Assembly: GCF_001189955.1 (NCBI RefSeq)
Contig: NZ_LFLT01000034.1
Location: forward strand, 1 to 45,827
From: Herbaspirillum chlorophenolicum
GTDB lineage: Bacteria; Pseudomonadota; Gammaproteobacteria; Burkholderiales; Burkholderiaceae_D
Length of the DNA stretch: 45,827 nucleotides
Reading direction: 5' to 3'
A program made the translations under genes and the position numbers. A model generated the notes under the pieces. That model saw only the letters and a list, made by a program, of their open reading frames with translations. It ran no database searches and was not told the origin of the DNA. Positions within the stretch are counted from its first letter, which is position 1. Each line of letters starts with the position of its first letter. Positions 5,566 through 13,046 of the stretch are shown one piece after another.

Positions 5566-6330
5566 ATGAAAACCGTCCTGGCGCTGCGCCATACGCCCTT
5601 CGAAGACCTGGGGATCTTCGAACCGCAGTTCAGGAAAATGGGATTCGCCGTCCGCTATCTTGACGTCGGCATCCAGCCGCTGTGCGCCGAGTCCCCGCTG
5701 GATGCCGATATCGCGGTCGTGCTGGGCGGCCCGGTGTCGGCGCGGGATATCGCGCGCTACCCTTATCTGGGCGAAGAGATCGCCTGGCTGCGCGCAAGGC
5801 TCATCGATGACATGCCGACACTGGGCATCGCGCTGGGCGCCCACCTGATCGCCATTGCCCTGGGCGCGAGCATCCAGCCCGGCGCCAGGGATATCGGCTG
5901 GGTACCGCTGGCCGCTGGCGCCGATGCCCGCGCCGGCTACCTGAGGCCCTTGCTGGAGCAAGACATCCGCGTCATGCAATGGCATGAAGACAGTTTCGGC
6001 CTGCCGCCCAATGCGCGCCATCTGGCCGCCTCCGCCCACAACGCCAACCAGGCCTTTGCCTGGGGCCGCAATTGCCTCGCCCTGCAATTCCATCCGGAAC
6101 CGGATGTCGCCAAGATAGAACGCTGGCTGATCTCCGGCGGCTCGGAGATTGCGCGCATGCCGGGGTTCGACATTGCGGGCTTTCGCAACGACAGCGAGCG
6201 CTATGGGCCGTCCCTGCGCAAGGCGGCGCAAGAATTCCTGTTCCGATGGGTCAGGCAGCTCGACAGTCATCCGTTTGAAAACATGATGGCCGCTGCCTCC
6301 GGCATCGATCGCCTGGCCAGCGTGCCATAG
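5566..6330 (+). CDS. Class I glutamine amidotransferase-like protein lacking the nucleophilic Cys
   Basis: This 254-residue protein has the class I glutaminase fold: VLGGPVSARD near residues 52-61, the nucleophile elbow GIALGAHLIAIALGA near 87-101, and QFHPEPD carrying the His-x-Glu pair near 179-185. In active family members the elbow reads G-I/V-C-L/F-G; here the Cys is Ala (residue 89, codon GCG at 5830-5832). Without the thiol it should not hydrolyse glutamine, so it may be a binding or regulatory relative, or a decaying paralogue. The ATG at 5566 follows a 222-bp AT-rich gap and is preferred because homology-like sequence begins there. No synthetase partner lies nearby. Confidence 0.75.
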   Translation: MKTVLALRHTPFEDLGIFEPQFRKMGFAVRYLDVGIQPLCAESPLDADIAVVLGGPVSARDIARYPYLGEEIAWLRARLIDDMPTLGIALGAHLIAIALGASIQPGARDIGWVPLAAGADARAGYLRPLLEQDIRVMQWHEDSFGLPPNARHLAASAHNANQAFAWGRNCLALQFHPEPDVAKIERWLISGGSEIARMPGFDIAGFRNDSERYGPSLRKAAQEFLFRWVRQLDSHPFENMMAAASGIDRLASVP

Positions 6331-6407
6331 CGCCTTGAGCGGCGCTCATGGAGCTTGCAGACTGCTGATAGAATCTCCATTCCTTCCCTGCCCCAAAGAC
6401 AAGCCAA

Positions 6408-7055
6408 GTGGACGCCCTATTCTTTATCCCTGTCGCCATCACGCTGGCGCTGATTCCCGGCCCGAACAACTTTTGCGCGTTGAACAACGGTATCCGGCAC
6501 GGTATCGGGGCGGCCTTGCTGGCAACATTCGGCCGTGTGGCCGCATTCGCCATTTTCCTGACGATTTCCGCCGTAGGCTTGGGCGCCATGCTACTGGCCT
6601 CGGAAACGGCGTTTACGGCGGTGAAGTGGGTTGGCGCCGTCTACCTGTTCTATCTCGGCTGGCGCGCCTGGCGCAGCCGTGAATTCCAGGGGCTAGAACT
6701 GGCCGACGGTACGGCCGCATCGACTTCTACGGGGAAATCCGGCCAGGCGCAAAAAGGCGTGCGGGCCCTGGCCATGCAGGAATTCCTGCTCGGCATCACC
6801 AATCCGAAAGCCATCATGCTGTTCGCGGCGATCTTCCCGCAATTCATCAACCAGTCGCGGCCGGCAGCACATCAGTTTCTGGTGCTCGGATCGATCTATC
6901 TCTGTTCCGAATTCGTTTCCAGCACCGTCTACTCCGCTTGCGGCAAACAGATCCGCCATTTCATCCGCACCTCGCGCGGCGTTGCGCGCCTGAACAAGGC
7001 AACGGGCGGTTTCTTCATCGGCGCCGGCGCATTGCTGCTGGCGGCGCGCCAATAA
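6408..7055 (+). CDS. LysE/RhtB-family amino-acid exporter
   Basis: This 215-residue inner-membrane protein is of usual length for the LysE family, which exports amino acids or related metabolites by proton exchange. The signature near the N-terminus is ALIPGPNNFCALNNGIRHG (residues 14-32), where the family has PGP followed by G-x-x-G. A further conserved block is EFLLGITNPKAIMLFAAIFPQFI around residue 125. About six hydrophobic segments are visible, with a hydrophilic loop rich in Ser, Thr and Gly near residues 95-120. Translation most likely begins at the GTG at 6408. The substrate cannot be assigned. Confidence 0.85.
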   Translation: MDALFFIPVAITLALIPGPNNFCALNNGIRHGIGAALLATFGRVAAFAIFLTISAVGLGAMLLASETAFTAVKWVGAVYLFYLGWRAWRSREFQGLELADGTAASTSTGKSGQAQKGVRALAMQEFLLGITNPKAIMLFAAIFPQFINQSRPAAHQFLVLGSIYLCSEFVSSTVYSACGKQIRHFIRTSRGVARLNKATGGFFIGAGALLLAARQ

Positions 7056-7064
7056 GGACCGGCT

Positions 7065-8096
7065 TCACTCGCCTGCGACACGCACCACCAGCTTGCCGAA
7101 ATTGCGGCCCTGCTGCAAACCGATGAAAGCGGCGGGAGCGTTTTCCAGGCCGTCGACGATATCTTCGCGCAGCTTCACCTTGCCGGCGGCATGCCATGCG
7201 AGCATGTCCCGGCGGAAGGCATCGAAGCGCGTGGCGTAGTGGTCGAGGATGATGAAACCCTGCATGCGGATGCGCTTGGCCAGCAGGGTCGCCATCCATC
7301 CCGGCAAGCGGTCCGGGCCAGTTGCTGTTTTTTCGTTGTAGTGCGCGATGAAACCGCAGACCGGCACGCGCGCGTTAAGGTTGAGCAACGGGTGCACGGC
7401 ATCGAATACCGCACCACCGATACTTTCAACATACACATCGATGCCGTCCGCGCAAACGGCTGCAAGCCGCTGCGCAAACTGTGGATCGCGATGGTCCAGG
7501 CAGGCATCGAAACCGAGCTCTTCCACGGCGTAGCGGCATTTGTCCGGGCCCCCGGCAATGCCGACGACGCGCGCGCCCTTGAGTTTCGCAATCTGGCCCG
7601 CCACCGCCCCGACGGCGCCGGTGGCGGCGCCGATCACTACCGTTTCACCCGGCTTGGGTTCACCGATATCCAGCAAGCCGACATAAGCTGTGAACCCCGG
7701 CATGCCAAGCCCACCCAGCGCCAATGAAGGCTGCTCAAGATCGCCGGCCGGCATCAGGTCGCTGCCGTCGGAGATTCCGTAGTCCTGCCACCCGGCGTTA
7801 GCGACCACCAGCTCGCCGGCCTTGAAACGCGGATGGCGCGATTCGACGATCCGGCTGACCGTGCCGCCAACCATGGTCGCACCCAAGGGCATGGGGTCGG
7901 CATATCCCGGCCCGACTTCTTCCATCAGGTTGCGCATGTAGGGATCGAGCGAGAGCCATTCCGTGCGCAGCAGTACTTGTCCTTCTTGCGGCGCCGGAAC
8001 CGGACCTTGCTCCAGGCGAAAATCAGCGGGAGCCGGCACGCCGCGCGGACGGGCGGCCAGGACGATGCGGCGGTTGATGGAGAGATTGGATGGCAT
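7065..8096 (-). CDS. NADP-dependent oxidoreductase, CurA/YncB-like (zinc-independent MDR)
   Basis: This 343-residue medium-chain dehydrogenase/reductase belongs to the zinc-independent group of CurA and leukotriene B4 12-hydroxydehydrogenase, which reduces alkenal or enone double bonds with NADPH. The substrate domain contains SLDPYMRNLM near residue 50 and the Rossmann part contains GAATGAVGAVAGQIAKLKGARVVGIAGG near 150. It also has EELGFDACLDHRDPQF and YVESIGGAVFDAVHPLLN. The start at 8096 (MPSNLSINRRIVLAARPRG) was preferred over an upstream ATG because the family begins there. It is convergent with the LysE gene (9 bp between stops). The physiological substrate is unknown. Confidence 0.88.
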   Translation of the reverse strand: MPSNLSINRRIVLAARPRGVPAPADFRLEQGPVPAPQEGQVLLRTEWLSLDPYMRNLMEEVGPGYADPMPLGATMVGGTVSRIVESRHPRFKAGELVVANAGWQDYGISDGSDLMPAGDLEQPSLALGGLGMPGFTAYVGLLDIGEPKPGETVVIGAATGAVGAVAGQIAKLKGARVVGIAGGPDKCRYAVEELGFDACLDHRDPQFAQRLAAVCADGIDVYVESIGGAVFDAVHPLLNLNARVPVCGFIAHYNEKTATGPDRLPGWMATLLAKRIRMQGFIILDHYATRFDAFRRDMLAWHAAGKVKLREDIVDGLENAPAAFIGLQQGRNFGKLVVRVAGE

Positions 8097-8166
8097 GGTA
8101 TTGGCTAAGTCATCAGCTAAAAGGAACGTTGCGGCCAACGCTGCTACGGCAGCCGCAACGCCGGTT

Positions 8167-9432
8167 TCATGCGCCTTCGATGCGCGCCGGGCGCGGGCCG
8201 TAGCGCAAGGTCAGCAAGGTGCCGAGCATGATCGCGACAGCGGCGAAGATCGGGCCGCCCAGCGCGCCGACCTGGTCGACCAGGATGCCGCCGCCGACCG
8301 CGCCGCTGGCGATGGCGATCTGGAAAGCCGCGACCAGCAGCCCGCCGGCGCCTTCAGCCTGGTCCGGCGCGGCACGCACGATCCAGGTCTGGAAACCGAC
8401 CGGGAAGGCGCCGAAGGCAAAGCCCCACAGCGCAATCGACACCGCCGCCACCGTGGACGATGCACCGGCCACCCATAACGCAATGGCAAGCACGGTAATC
8501 AGTGCGCCGCCGAACACGATGGCATGGCGCTCGCTGCGTTCGGCGATGAAGGCGCCCGCGAAGTTGCCGAAGAAACCGCCGATGCCGTAACCCAGCAGCA
8601 CCGCCGAAATGGTGGCCACCGACAGATGCGTGATGTGTTCCATCAGCGGACGGATATAGGTAAATCCGGCAAAGTGGCCCGAGATCACCAGCAGCACGGC
8701 CAGCAAGGCCACCCGCACATGGGAACGGCCCAGCAGCTCGAACAGCACCTTCAGGTTCGGGTTGTCCTTGGGCGGCAGCTTGGGGATGGCAAAGATCTGC
8801 ACGGCCAGGGTAGCCACACTCACGACGCCGGCGGCGACGAAGGCGCTGCGCCAGCCCCACAGGTTGCCCATATAGGCGCCGATGGGAGCGGCGCAAACGG
8901 TCGCCACGGACACGCCGGTGAGAATGAAGGACATGGCGCGGGCGAACACATTTTCCGGCACCAGGCGCATCGCCAGTGCGGCCGCCATCGACCAGAATCC
9001 GCCCAGCGCCACGCCCAGCATTACGCGGGAGACCAGCAGCACCGGCAGGCTATTGGCCGTCGCGGCAAGTACGTTGGACAGCACCAGCAGCATGCTCAAG
9101 ACCAGCACCACCCGCTTGCGGTCAAAGTTGCGCGTAAGCACCGGGATCGTCGGCGCGGCAATGGCGCCCACGATCGCAGTGGCGGTCACGGCCTGGCCGG
9201 CGGCGCCATCGGAAACCCCGAGGTCAGTGGACATGGCGGTCAACAGGCTGGCCGGCAGGAATTCGGCCGTCACCAGACCGAACACGCCCAGCGCCAGGCT
9301 GGCAATGCCGAGCCAGTTGGCGCGGCCGGCCTCGCTGGCGTCGGCCTCGGGCAAATCGGCCGGCGTGGCCAGAGTGGCTGGATTGCCCGCGTATTGCGAG
9401 TCGGGGCATTCGATGCAAATGGATTCAGACAT
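8167..9432 (-). CDS. MFS transporter, AraJ/DHA1-type efflux permease
   Basis: This 421-residue protein has twelve predicted transmembrane helices and the DHA1-type landmarks: LGVFGLVTAEFLPASLLTAM in helix 1, RNFDRKRVVLV in the helix 2-3 loop, and GVSVATVCAAPIGAYMG in helix 5. The family exports sugars, drugs or metabolites by proton antiport. A soluble N-terminus of about 45 residues precedes helix 1. The start at 9432 (MSESICIEC) was preferred to an upstream in-frame ATG. It is transcribed divergently from the AraC-type gene at 9557, its probable regulator. The substrate is unknown. Confidence 0.87.
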   Translation of the reverse strand: MSESICIECPDSQYAGNPATLATPADLPEADASEAGRANWLGIASLALGVFGLVTAEFLPASLLTAMSTDLGVSDGAAGQAVTATAIVGAIAAPTIPVLTRNFDRKRVVLVLSMLLVLSNVLAATANSLPVLLVSRVMLGVALGGFWSMAAALAMRLVPENVFARAMSFILTGVSVATVCAAPIGAYMGNLWGWRSAFVAAGVVSVATLAVQIFAIPKLPPKDNPNLKVLFELLGRSHVRVALLAVLLVISGHFAGFTYIRPLMEHITHLSVATISAVLLGYGIGGFFGNFAGAFIAERSERHAIVFGGALITVLAIALWVAGASSTVAAVSIALWGFAFGAFPVGFQTWIVRAAPDQAEGAGGLLVAAFQIAIASGAVGGGILVDQVGALGGPIFAAVAIMLGTLLTLRYGPRPARIEGA

Positions 9433-9556
9433 GGCGGATCTCAACTTAGTGTAGAGATCGCAGTTTATGGTGAAGACCCTGGACTTTCCATGCCATTAAC
9501 GTCTATTCTCATGACTATTCGTCCAAGACCAACAAACCTGAGCAAGAGGCGCCCAA

Positions 9557-10546
9557 ATGGCCGACAAAGACATCCCCGATACCCTGACCGAAATCCTCCT
9601 GGGCCTGCGCCTGGACGGCGTAGAGTATGGCCGCTGCGTGACCCGCGAGCCATGGGCGGTGGCGTTTCCGTCCAAGCCTGAAGCAACTTTCCATTTTATC
9701 GCGCAAGGCAATTGCTGGATGCGCACGCAAACGACGGACTGGATGCCCCTGAATGCCGGCGACGCCTTGCTGTTGCCACGCAGCACCTTCCATGTGATGG
9801 CGAGCTCGCCGGAAGTGCCGTCCGTGGATATCGATACGCTGGCGCGCAAGGTGCTGTCGGAGAATCTCTACCTGGTCAATGGCGTGAGCCATTCCGGCTC
9901 CTGCACGACTGCAAGCGAGGCCGCGGAGGCCGCAGCCGCAGCCGCTGACGCGGAACCATCGCACATATTGTTCACGGGCGCGATGCGCTTCAACCTCGAC
10001 CCCTTGCATCCGCTGCTGGCGATGATGCCCGATGTCATGCGCGCCCGCGACCTGCCGCAAAGCGACCCGGCGGTGCTCTCCATGCTGGAGGCGATGGAAC
10101 GAGAAGTGACGCTCAATCGCATCGGCGCCTGCGGCATCCTGGCGCGCCTGGCCGATGTGCTGGCGGCGAGCATCATCCGCGCCTGGGTCGAATGCGCCTG
10201 CAGCGACGCTACCGGCTGGATCGCCGCCGTGCGCTGCCCACAGATCGGACGCGTGCTGGCGGCAGTGCATCGCCAGCCGGAACGCGAATGGTCGGTGGCG
10301 GAACTGGCCGATGTGATGGGCGCGTCGCGTTCCAGCTTCATCGAGAAATTCTCCAACACCGTCGGCGAAACGCCCGCCAAGTACGTGGCCCGCGTGAAGA
10401 TGTTCCAGGCGCGGCACTGGATCGCGCGCGAAGGCATGCGCGTGGCGGTGGTGGCCAACCGGCTCGGCTACGATTCGGAAGCCTCGTTCAGCCGCGCCTT
10501 CAAGCGCATCATCGGCCATCCGCCCAGTGAAGCGCGCGTTGGATAA
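9557..10546 (+). CDS. AraC-family regulator with N-terminal cupin domain
   Basis: This 329-residue regulator has an N-terminal cupin-like sensing domain (FHFIAQGNCWMRT, then PLNAGDALLLPRSTFHVM, about residues 45-80) and a C-terminal pair of helix-turn-helix motifs (WSVAELADVMGASRSSFIEKF and VAVVANRLGYDSEASFSRAFKRIIGHPPSEAR, about residues 250-328). An Ala/Glu-rich linker (EAAEAAAAAADAE) lies between. The architecture is that of cupin_6/AraC regulators next to efflux pumps or reductases. It is divergent from the MFS gene (123-bp intergenic) and probably controls it, and perhaps the SDR gene 58 bp downstream. Confidence 0.88.
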   Translation: MADKDIPDTLTEILLGLRLDGVEYGRCVTREPWAVAFPSKPEATFHFIAQGNCWMRTQTTDWMPLNAGDALLLPRSTFHVMASSPEVPSVDIDTLARKVLSENLYLVNGVSHSGSCTTASEAAEAAAAAADAEPSHILFTGAMRFNLDPLHPLLAMMPDVMRARDLPQSDPAVLSMLEAMEREVTLNRIGACGILARLADVLAASIIRAWVECACSDATGWIAAVRCPQIGRVLAAVHRQPEREWSVAELADVMGASRSSFIEKFSNTVGETPAKYVARVKMFQARHWIAREGMRVAVVANRLGYDSEASFSRAFKRIIGHPPSEARVG

Positions 10547-10604
10547 GCACGCTAGAATCCCGCCATCCAACCCGATTCATCTCACAGATACAAAGGATTT
10601 TTCC

Positions 10605-11306
10605 ATGACAAACAAGGTTGCCTTGATCACCGCCGGCGGCAGCGGCATGGGCGCCGCCGCCGCGAAGAAACTGGCGGCGGACGGATACAGGATCGCCATT
10701 CTCTCCTCCTCCGGAAAAGGCGAGGCGCTTGCCAAGGAACTGGGCGGTATCGGCGTAACCGGATCGAACCAGTCGACCGACGATCTCAACACGCTGGTCG
10801 ACCGCGCGATTGCGCAATGGGGCCGCATCGATGTGCTGGTCAACAGCGCCGGACACGGCCCGCGCGCGCCGATCCTGGAGATCACCGACGAAGACTGGCA
10901 CCGCGGCATGGAAACCTATCTCCTGAACGTGATCCGCCCGGCCCGGCTGGTGACGCCGTTCATGCAACAGCAAAAAGGCGGCGCCATCATCAACATTTCC
11001 ACTGCCTGGGCCTTCGAACCCAGCGACATGTTCCCGACCTCGGCGGTGTTCCGCTCGGGCCTGGCGGCTTTCACGAAAATCTTCGCCGACACCTACGCCA
11101 AGGACAATATCCGGATCAACAACGTCCTGCCGGGATGGATCGACAGCCTGCCTGCTCGGGAAGAACGCCGCGCCAGCGTCCCCATGCAGCGGTATGGAAA
11201 AAGTGAAGAGATCGCAGCGACCGTCGCCTTCCTCGCTTCCGAAGGAGCCGCCTACATCACGGGACAGAACATCCGCGTCGATGGGGGCCTGACCAGGTCA
11301 GTCTGA
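10605..11306 (+). CDS. Short-chain dehydrogenase/reductase with altered catalytic motif
   Basis: This 233-residue SDR has the cofactor loop ITAGGSGMGAAAA (residues 8-20), the VLVNSAGHGPRAP motif (NSAG, residues 80-83), catalytic-type Ser132 in IINISTAWAF, and the C-terminal GAAYITGQNIRVDGG. Where classical SDRs have Tyr-x-x-x-Lys, this reads SAVFR: Ser146 in place of Tyr and Arg150 in place of Lys. It may be a divergent subfamily with another mechanism, or a non-catalytic binder. The ATG at 10605 follows AAAGGA at an appropriate distance. It lies downstream of the AraC gene on the same strand, so a common function is plausible. Confidence 0.8.
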   Translation: MTNKVALITAGGSGMGAAAAKKLAADGYRIAILSSSGKGEALAKELGGIGVTGSNQSTDDLNTLVDRAIAQWGRIDVLVNSAGHGPRAPILEITDEDWHRGMETYLLNVIRPARLVTPFMQQQKGGAIINISTAWAFEPSDMFPTSAVFRSGLAAFTKIFADTYAKDNIRINNVLPGWIDSLPAREERRASVPMQRYGKSEEIAATVAFLASEGAAYITGQNIRVDGGLTRSV

Positions 11307-11334
11307 GTTGTTGCGGCAAACGCCGAACAGGTTC

Positions 11335-12048
11335 TTATTGTTCGCGTTCGACGTGGTTGCGGCCGCCGCGCTTGGCGCGGTACAAGGCCTCGTCGGCGCG
11401 CGCGTAAGCATCTTCGAAATTGCCTTGCGCCGCACTCCAGGAAACGCCGAAGCTCGATGTCACCGGCCGCGACGGCAGGCAAGCAAACCGCTCGCCGGCA
11501 ATCGCGGCGCGGATCGTTTCCGCCAATGCCACCGCCTCGTCCAGCGGCACGCCGGCCAGCAGGATGGAAAACTCCTCGCCGCCGACCCGGCCGATCAGCC
11601 CCTCTCCACCGAGCGCCTTGCGCAGCCGGTTCACCAGTTCACGGATCACCGCATCGCCGGTAGGATGGCCGAATTCGTCGTTGATGCGCTTGAAGAAATC
11701 GATATCGAGCACGACCAGCGACATCGACGATTGTTCGAGGATCCGGCGGGCGCTGTCGAATACCGCGCCGCGGTTCAGGGCGCCGGTGAGGTTGTCGTGC
11801 CTGGCCTTGTAATCCAGTTCGTCGCTGAGTTGCTTGAGCTTTGAATTGAGCTGGTTGAGTTCGCGCTCGGTACGGTCGCTGCGCGAGATGAGGCGGCGGC
11901 TCTGGCGCATCAGCTGGCCATAGTTCTGCACCAGCTCTTCCAGCGCGCCACGATAATGCGCAAGCTCACCCGTGCCGCTCGCCAGCACCCGCCTGGCGCT
12001 CTCCAGCGCTTCCGCTTCCGCCTCGAAAAGGTCGACGTCGGTCATCAT
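11335..12048 (-). CDS. siaD: Diguanylate cyclase SiaD (GGDEF domain)
   Basis: This 237-residue soluble protein has an N-terminal coiled-coil-like region (about residues 35-80, SRSDRTERELNQLNSKLKQLSDEL) and a C-terminal GGDEF domain beginning DNLTGALNRGAVFD. The active-site motif is GGEEF, a functional variant. No RxxD inhibitory site precedes it, so feedback inhibition by c-di-GMP is unlikely. In the Pseudomonas aeruginosa Sia system, SiaC binds SiaD and switches on c-di-GMP synthesis. Here the gene is last in a minus-strand operon siaA-siaB-siaC-siaD and overlaps siaC by four bases. The stop codon is followed immediately by GAACCTGTT, a string that recurs in the window. Confidence 0.9.
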   Translation of the reverse strand: MMTDVDLFEAEAEALESARRVLASGTGELAHYRGALEELVQNYGQLMRQSRRLISRSDRTERELNQLNSKLKQLSDELDYKARHDNLTGALNRGAVFDSARRILEQSSMSLVVLDIDFFKRINDEFGHPTGDAVIRELVNRLRKALGGEGLIGRVGGEEFSILLAGVPLDEAVALAETIRAAIAGERFACLPSRPVTSSFGVSWSAAQGNFEDAYARADEALYRAKRGGRNHVEREQ

Positions 12049-12437
12049 CGGCTCTGCACAGCATGGTCGTTGAAGACAAGTGCGGCGAAGTCCTCTTTCA
12101 GCTCCTGTCCGAATTCGAAAATCGTGTCGTCGTCTTCGTCGTGGTACCAGTTCAGCACGACTTCCGCACCGGCTTCGGCCTTCTCGTTCAAGGCATCGAA
12201 CAGCGAGAACAGCATCTTGGTGCTGGAACTGTTGAAGTAAGCCAGGGCCACGTTCACGGTGATGGCAGCGTGCACGTCGTCGTCGGCCAGGAAGCGACGC
12301 AACGTGGCGATGATCTCGCCCCAGAACTGCGCCGCGTTTTCGGGATAGGACTCGCCCTTCAGAGAGAGCGTGCGTTCCTCGAAGCGGAAATCCACTTCCG
12401 GGGAACTCGGGCTGGCCGCTATAAATAAGTTATCCAT
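12045..12437 (-). CDS. siaC: SiaC-family phospho-switch protein (DUF1987)
   Basis: This 130-residue protein has the hallmark FNSSSTKMLFSLFDAL segment at about residues 68-84. SiaC proteins are phosphorylated on a Thr in this segment by SiaB and dephosphorylated by SiaA; the unphosphorylated form activates the diguanylate cyclase. The candidate Thr here is residue 73. An acidic patch (HDEDDDTIFEFGQELKEDF) lies near the C-terminus. The gene overlaps siaD by four bases and follows siaB after 45 bp, so the operon is co-transcribed. The family assignment is strong; the mechanism is by analogy with P. aeruginosa. Confidence 0.9.
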   Translation of the reverse strand: MDNLFIAASPSSPEVDFRFEERTLSLKGESYPENAAQFWGEIIATLRRFLADDDVHAAITVNVALAYFNSSSTKMLFSLFDALNEKAEAGAEVVLNWYHDEDDDTIFEFGQELKEDFAALVFNDHAVQSR

Positions 12438-12482
12438 ACATTCATTTCAAAGATGCAAGCCGGTCTTGCCGGCAAAGCCTCG

Positions 12483-13046
12483 TCAGATGGTGGCCCTCAG
12501 GTAGAACATCGAGGTGCCGTCCACAGCGGCAGGCGAAAATTCAAAATCGAGCGGCGCACTGGCATCGCGCGCCATGGTCAGGAAGCCCAGTCCGGCGCCC
12601 TTGCTGTCGGGCGGCGTTTCCGAACGCAGCATTTCCTTGTATTCGGACTTGATCTCGTCAATGGTGAGCGAGCGCAGGTGCTCCAGCTTCTGGCGCAGCT
12701 TTTCCGCCATCTCGCCGTTGACCGGATTGGCGCAATGCAGGTAATAGCGGCCTTCAGTCTGCGAGATGAAGACCGAACCATGGCGCATCGAAGGTTCGGT
12801 CGCCTGGCCTTCCTTCTCATGCAGGTCGGACGAGTAATGCAGGATGTTCTGCGCCATCTCGATGAAGGAAGAAAACAGCTTGCGGCGAGTCTGCGCGACG
12901 GCGCCGGTATGCTCGGCGCGCAGCTTGACCGCATCGGCCATGGCCGCGATGATCGTTTGCGAAAAATAACCGACGTAGTAGAAGATCACGTCGCGCCGCT
13001 CGACGTAGCTGTAGAAATCAGCCCATTCCCGTTCAATGCTGCTCAT
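12483..13046 (-). CDS. siaB: SiaB-family protein kinase
   Basis: This 187-residue SiaB-type protein is a compact HATPase-like kinase with no sensor domain. An N-box-like EMAQNILHYSSD is at about residues 63-74 and a G-box-like DSKGAGLGFLTMAR at about 146-159, both ATP-binding elements. By family it phosphorylates SiaC, opposing the SiaA phosphatase and so turning the diguanylate cyclase off. Its start overlaps the siaA stop (ATGA arrangement at 13043-13046), consistent with coupled translation. Confidence 0.88.
   Translation of the reverse strand: MSSIEREWADFYSYVERRDVIFYYVGYFSQTIIAAMADAVKLRAEHTGAVAQTRRKLFSSFIEMAQNILHYSSDLHEKEGQATEPSMRHGSVFISQTEGRYYLHCANPVNGEMAEKLRQKLEHLRSLTIDEIKSEYKEMLRSETPPDSKGAGLGFLTMARDASAPLDFEFSPAAVDGTSMFYLRATI

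Noticed and set aside
9437..9459. GATCTC/GAGATC inverted repeat between the MFS and AraC genes as an operator
   Set aside because: The arms are only 6 bp with an 11-bp spacer, and GATC-containing hexamers are common. AraC proteins usually bind direct repeats. The evidence is too weak to list as a feature.
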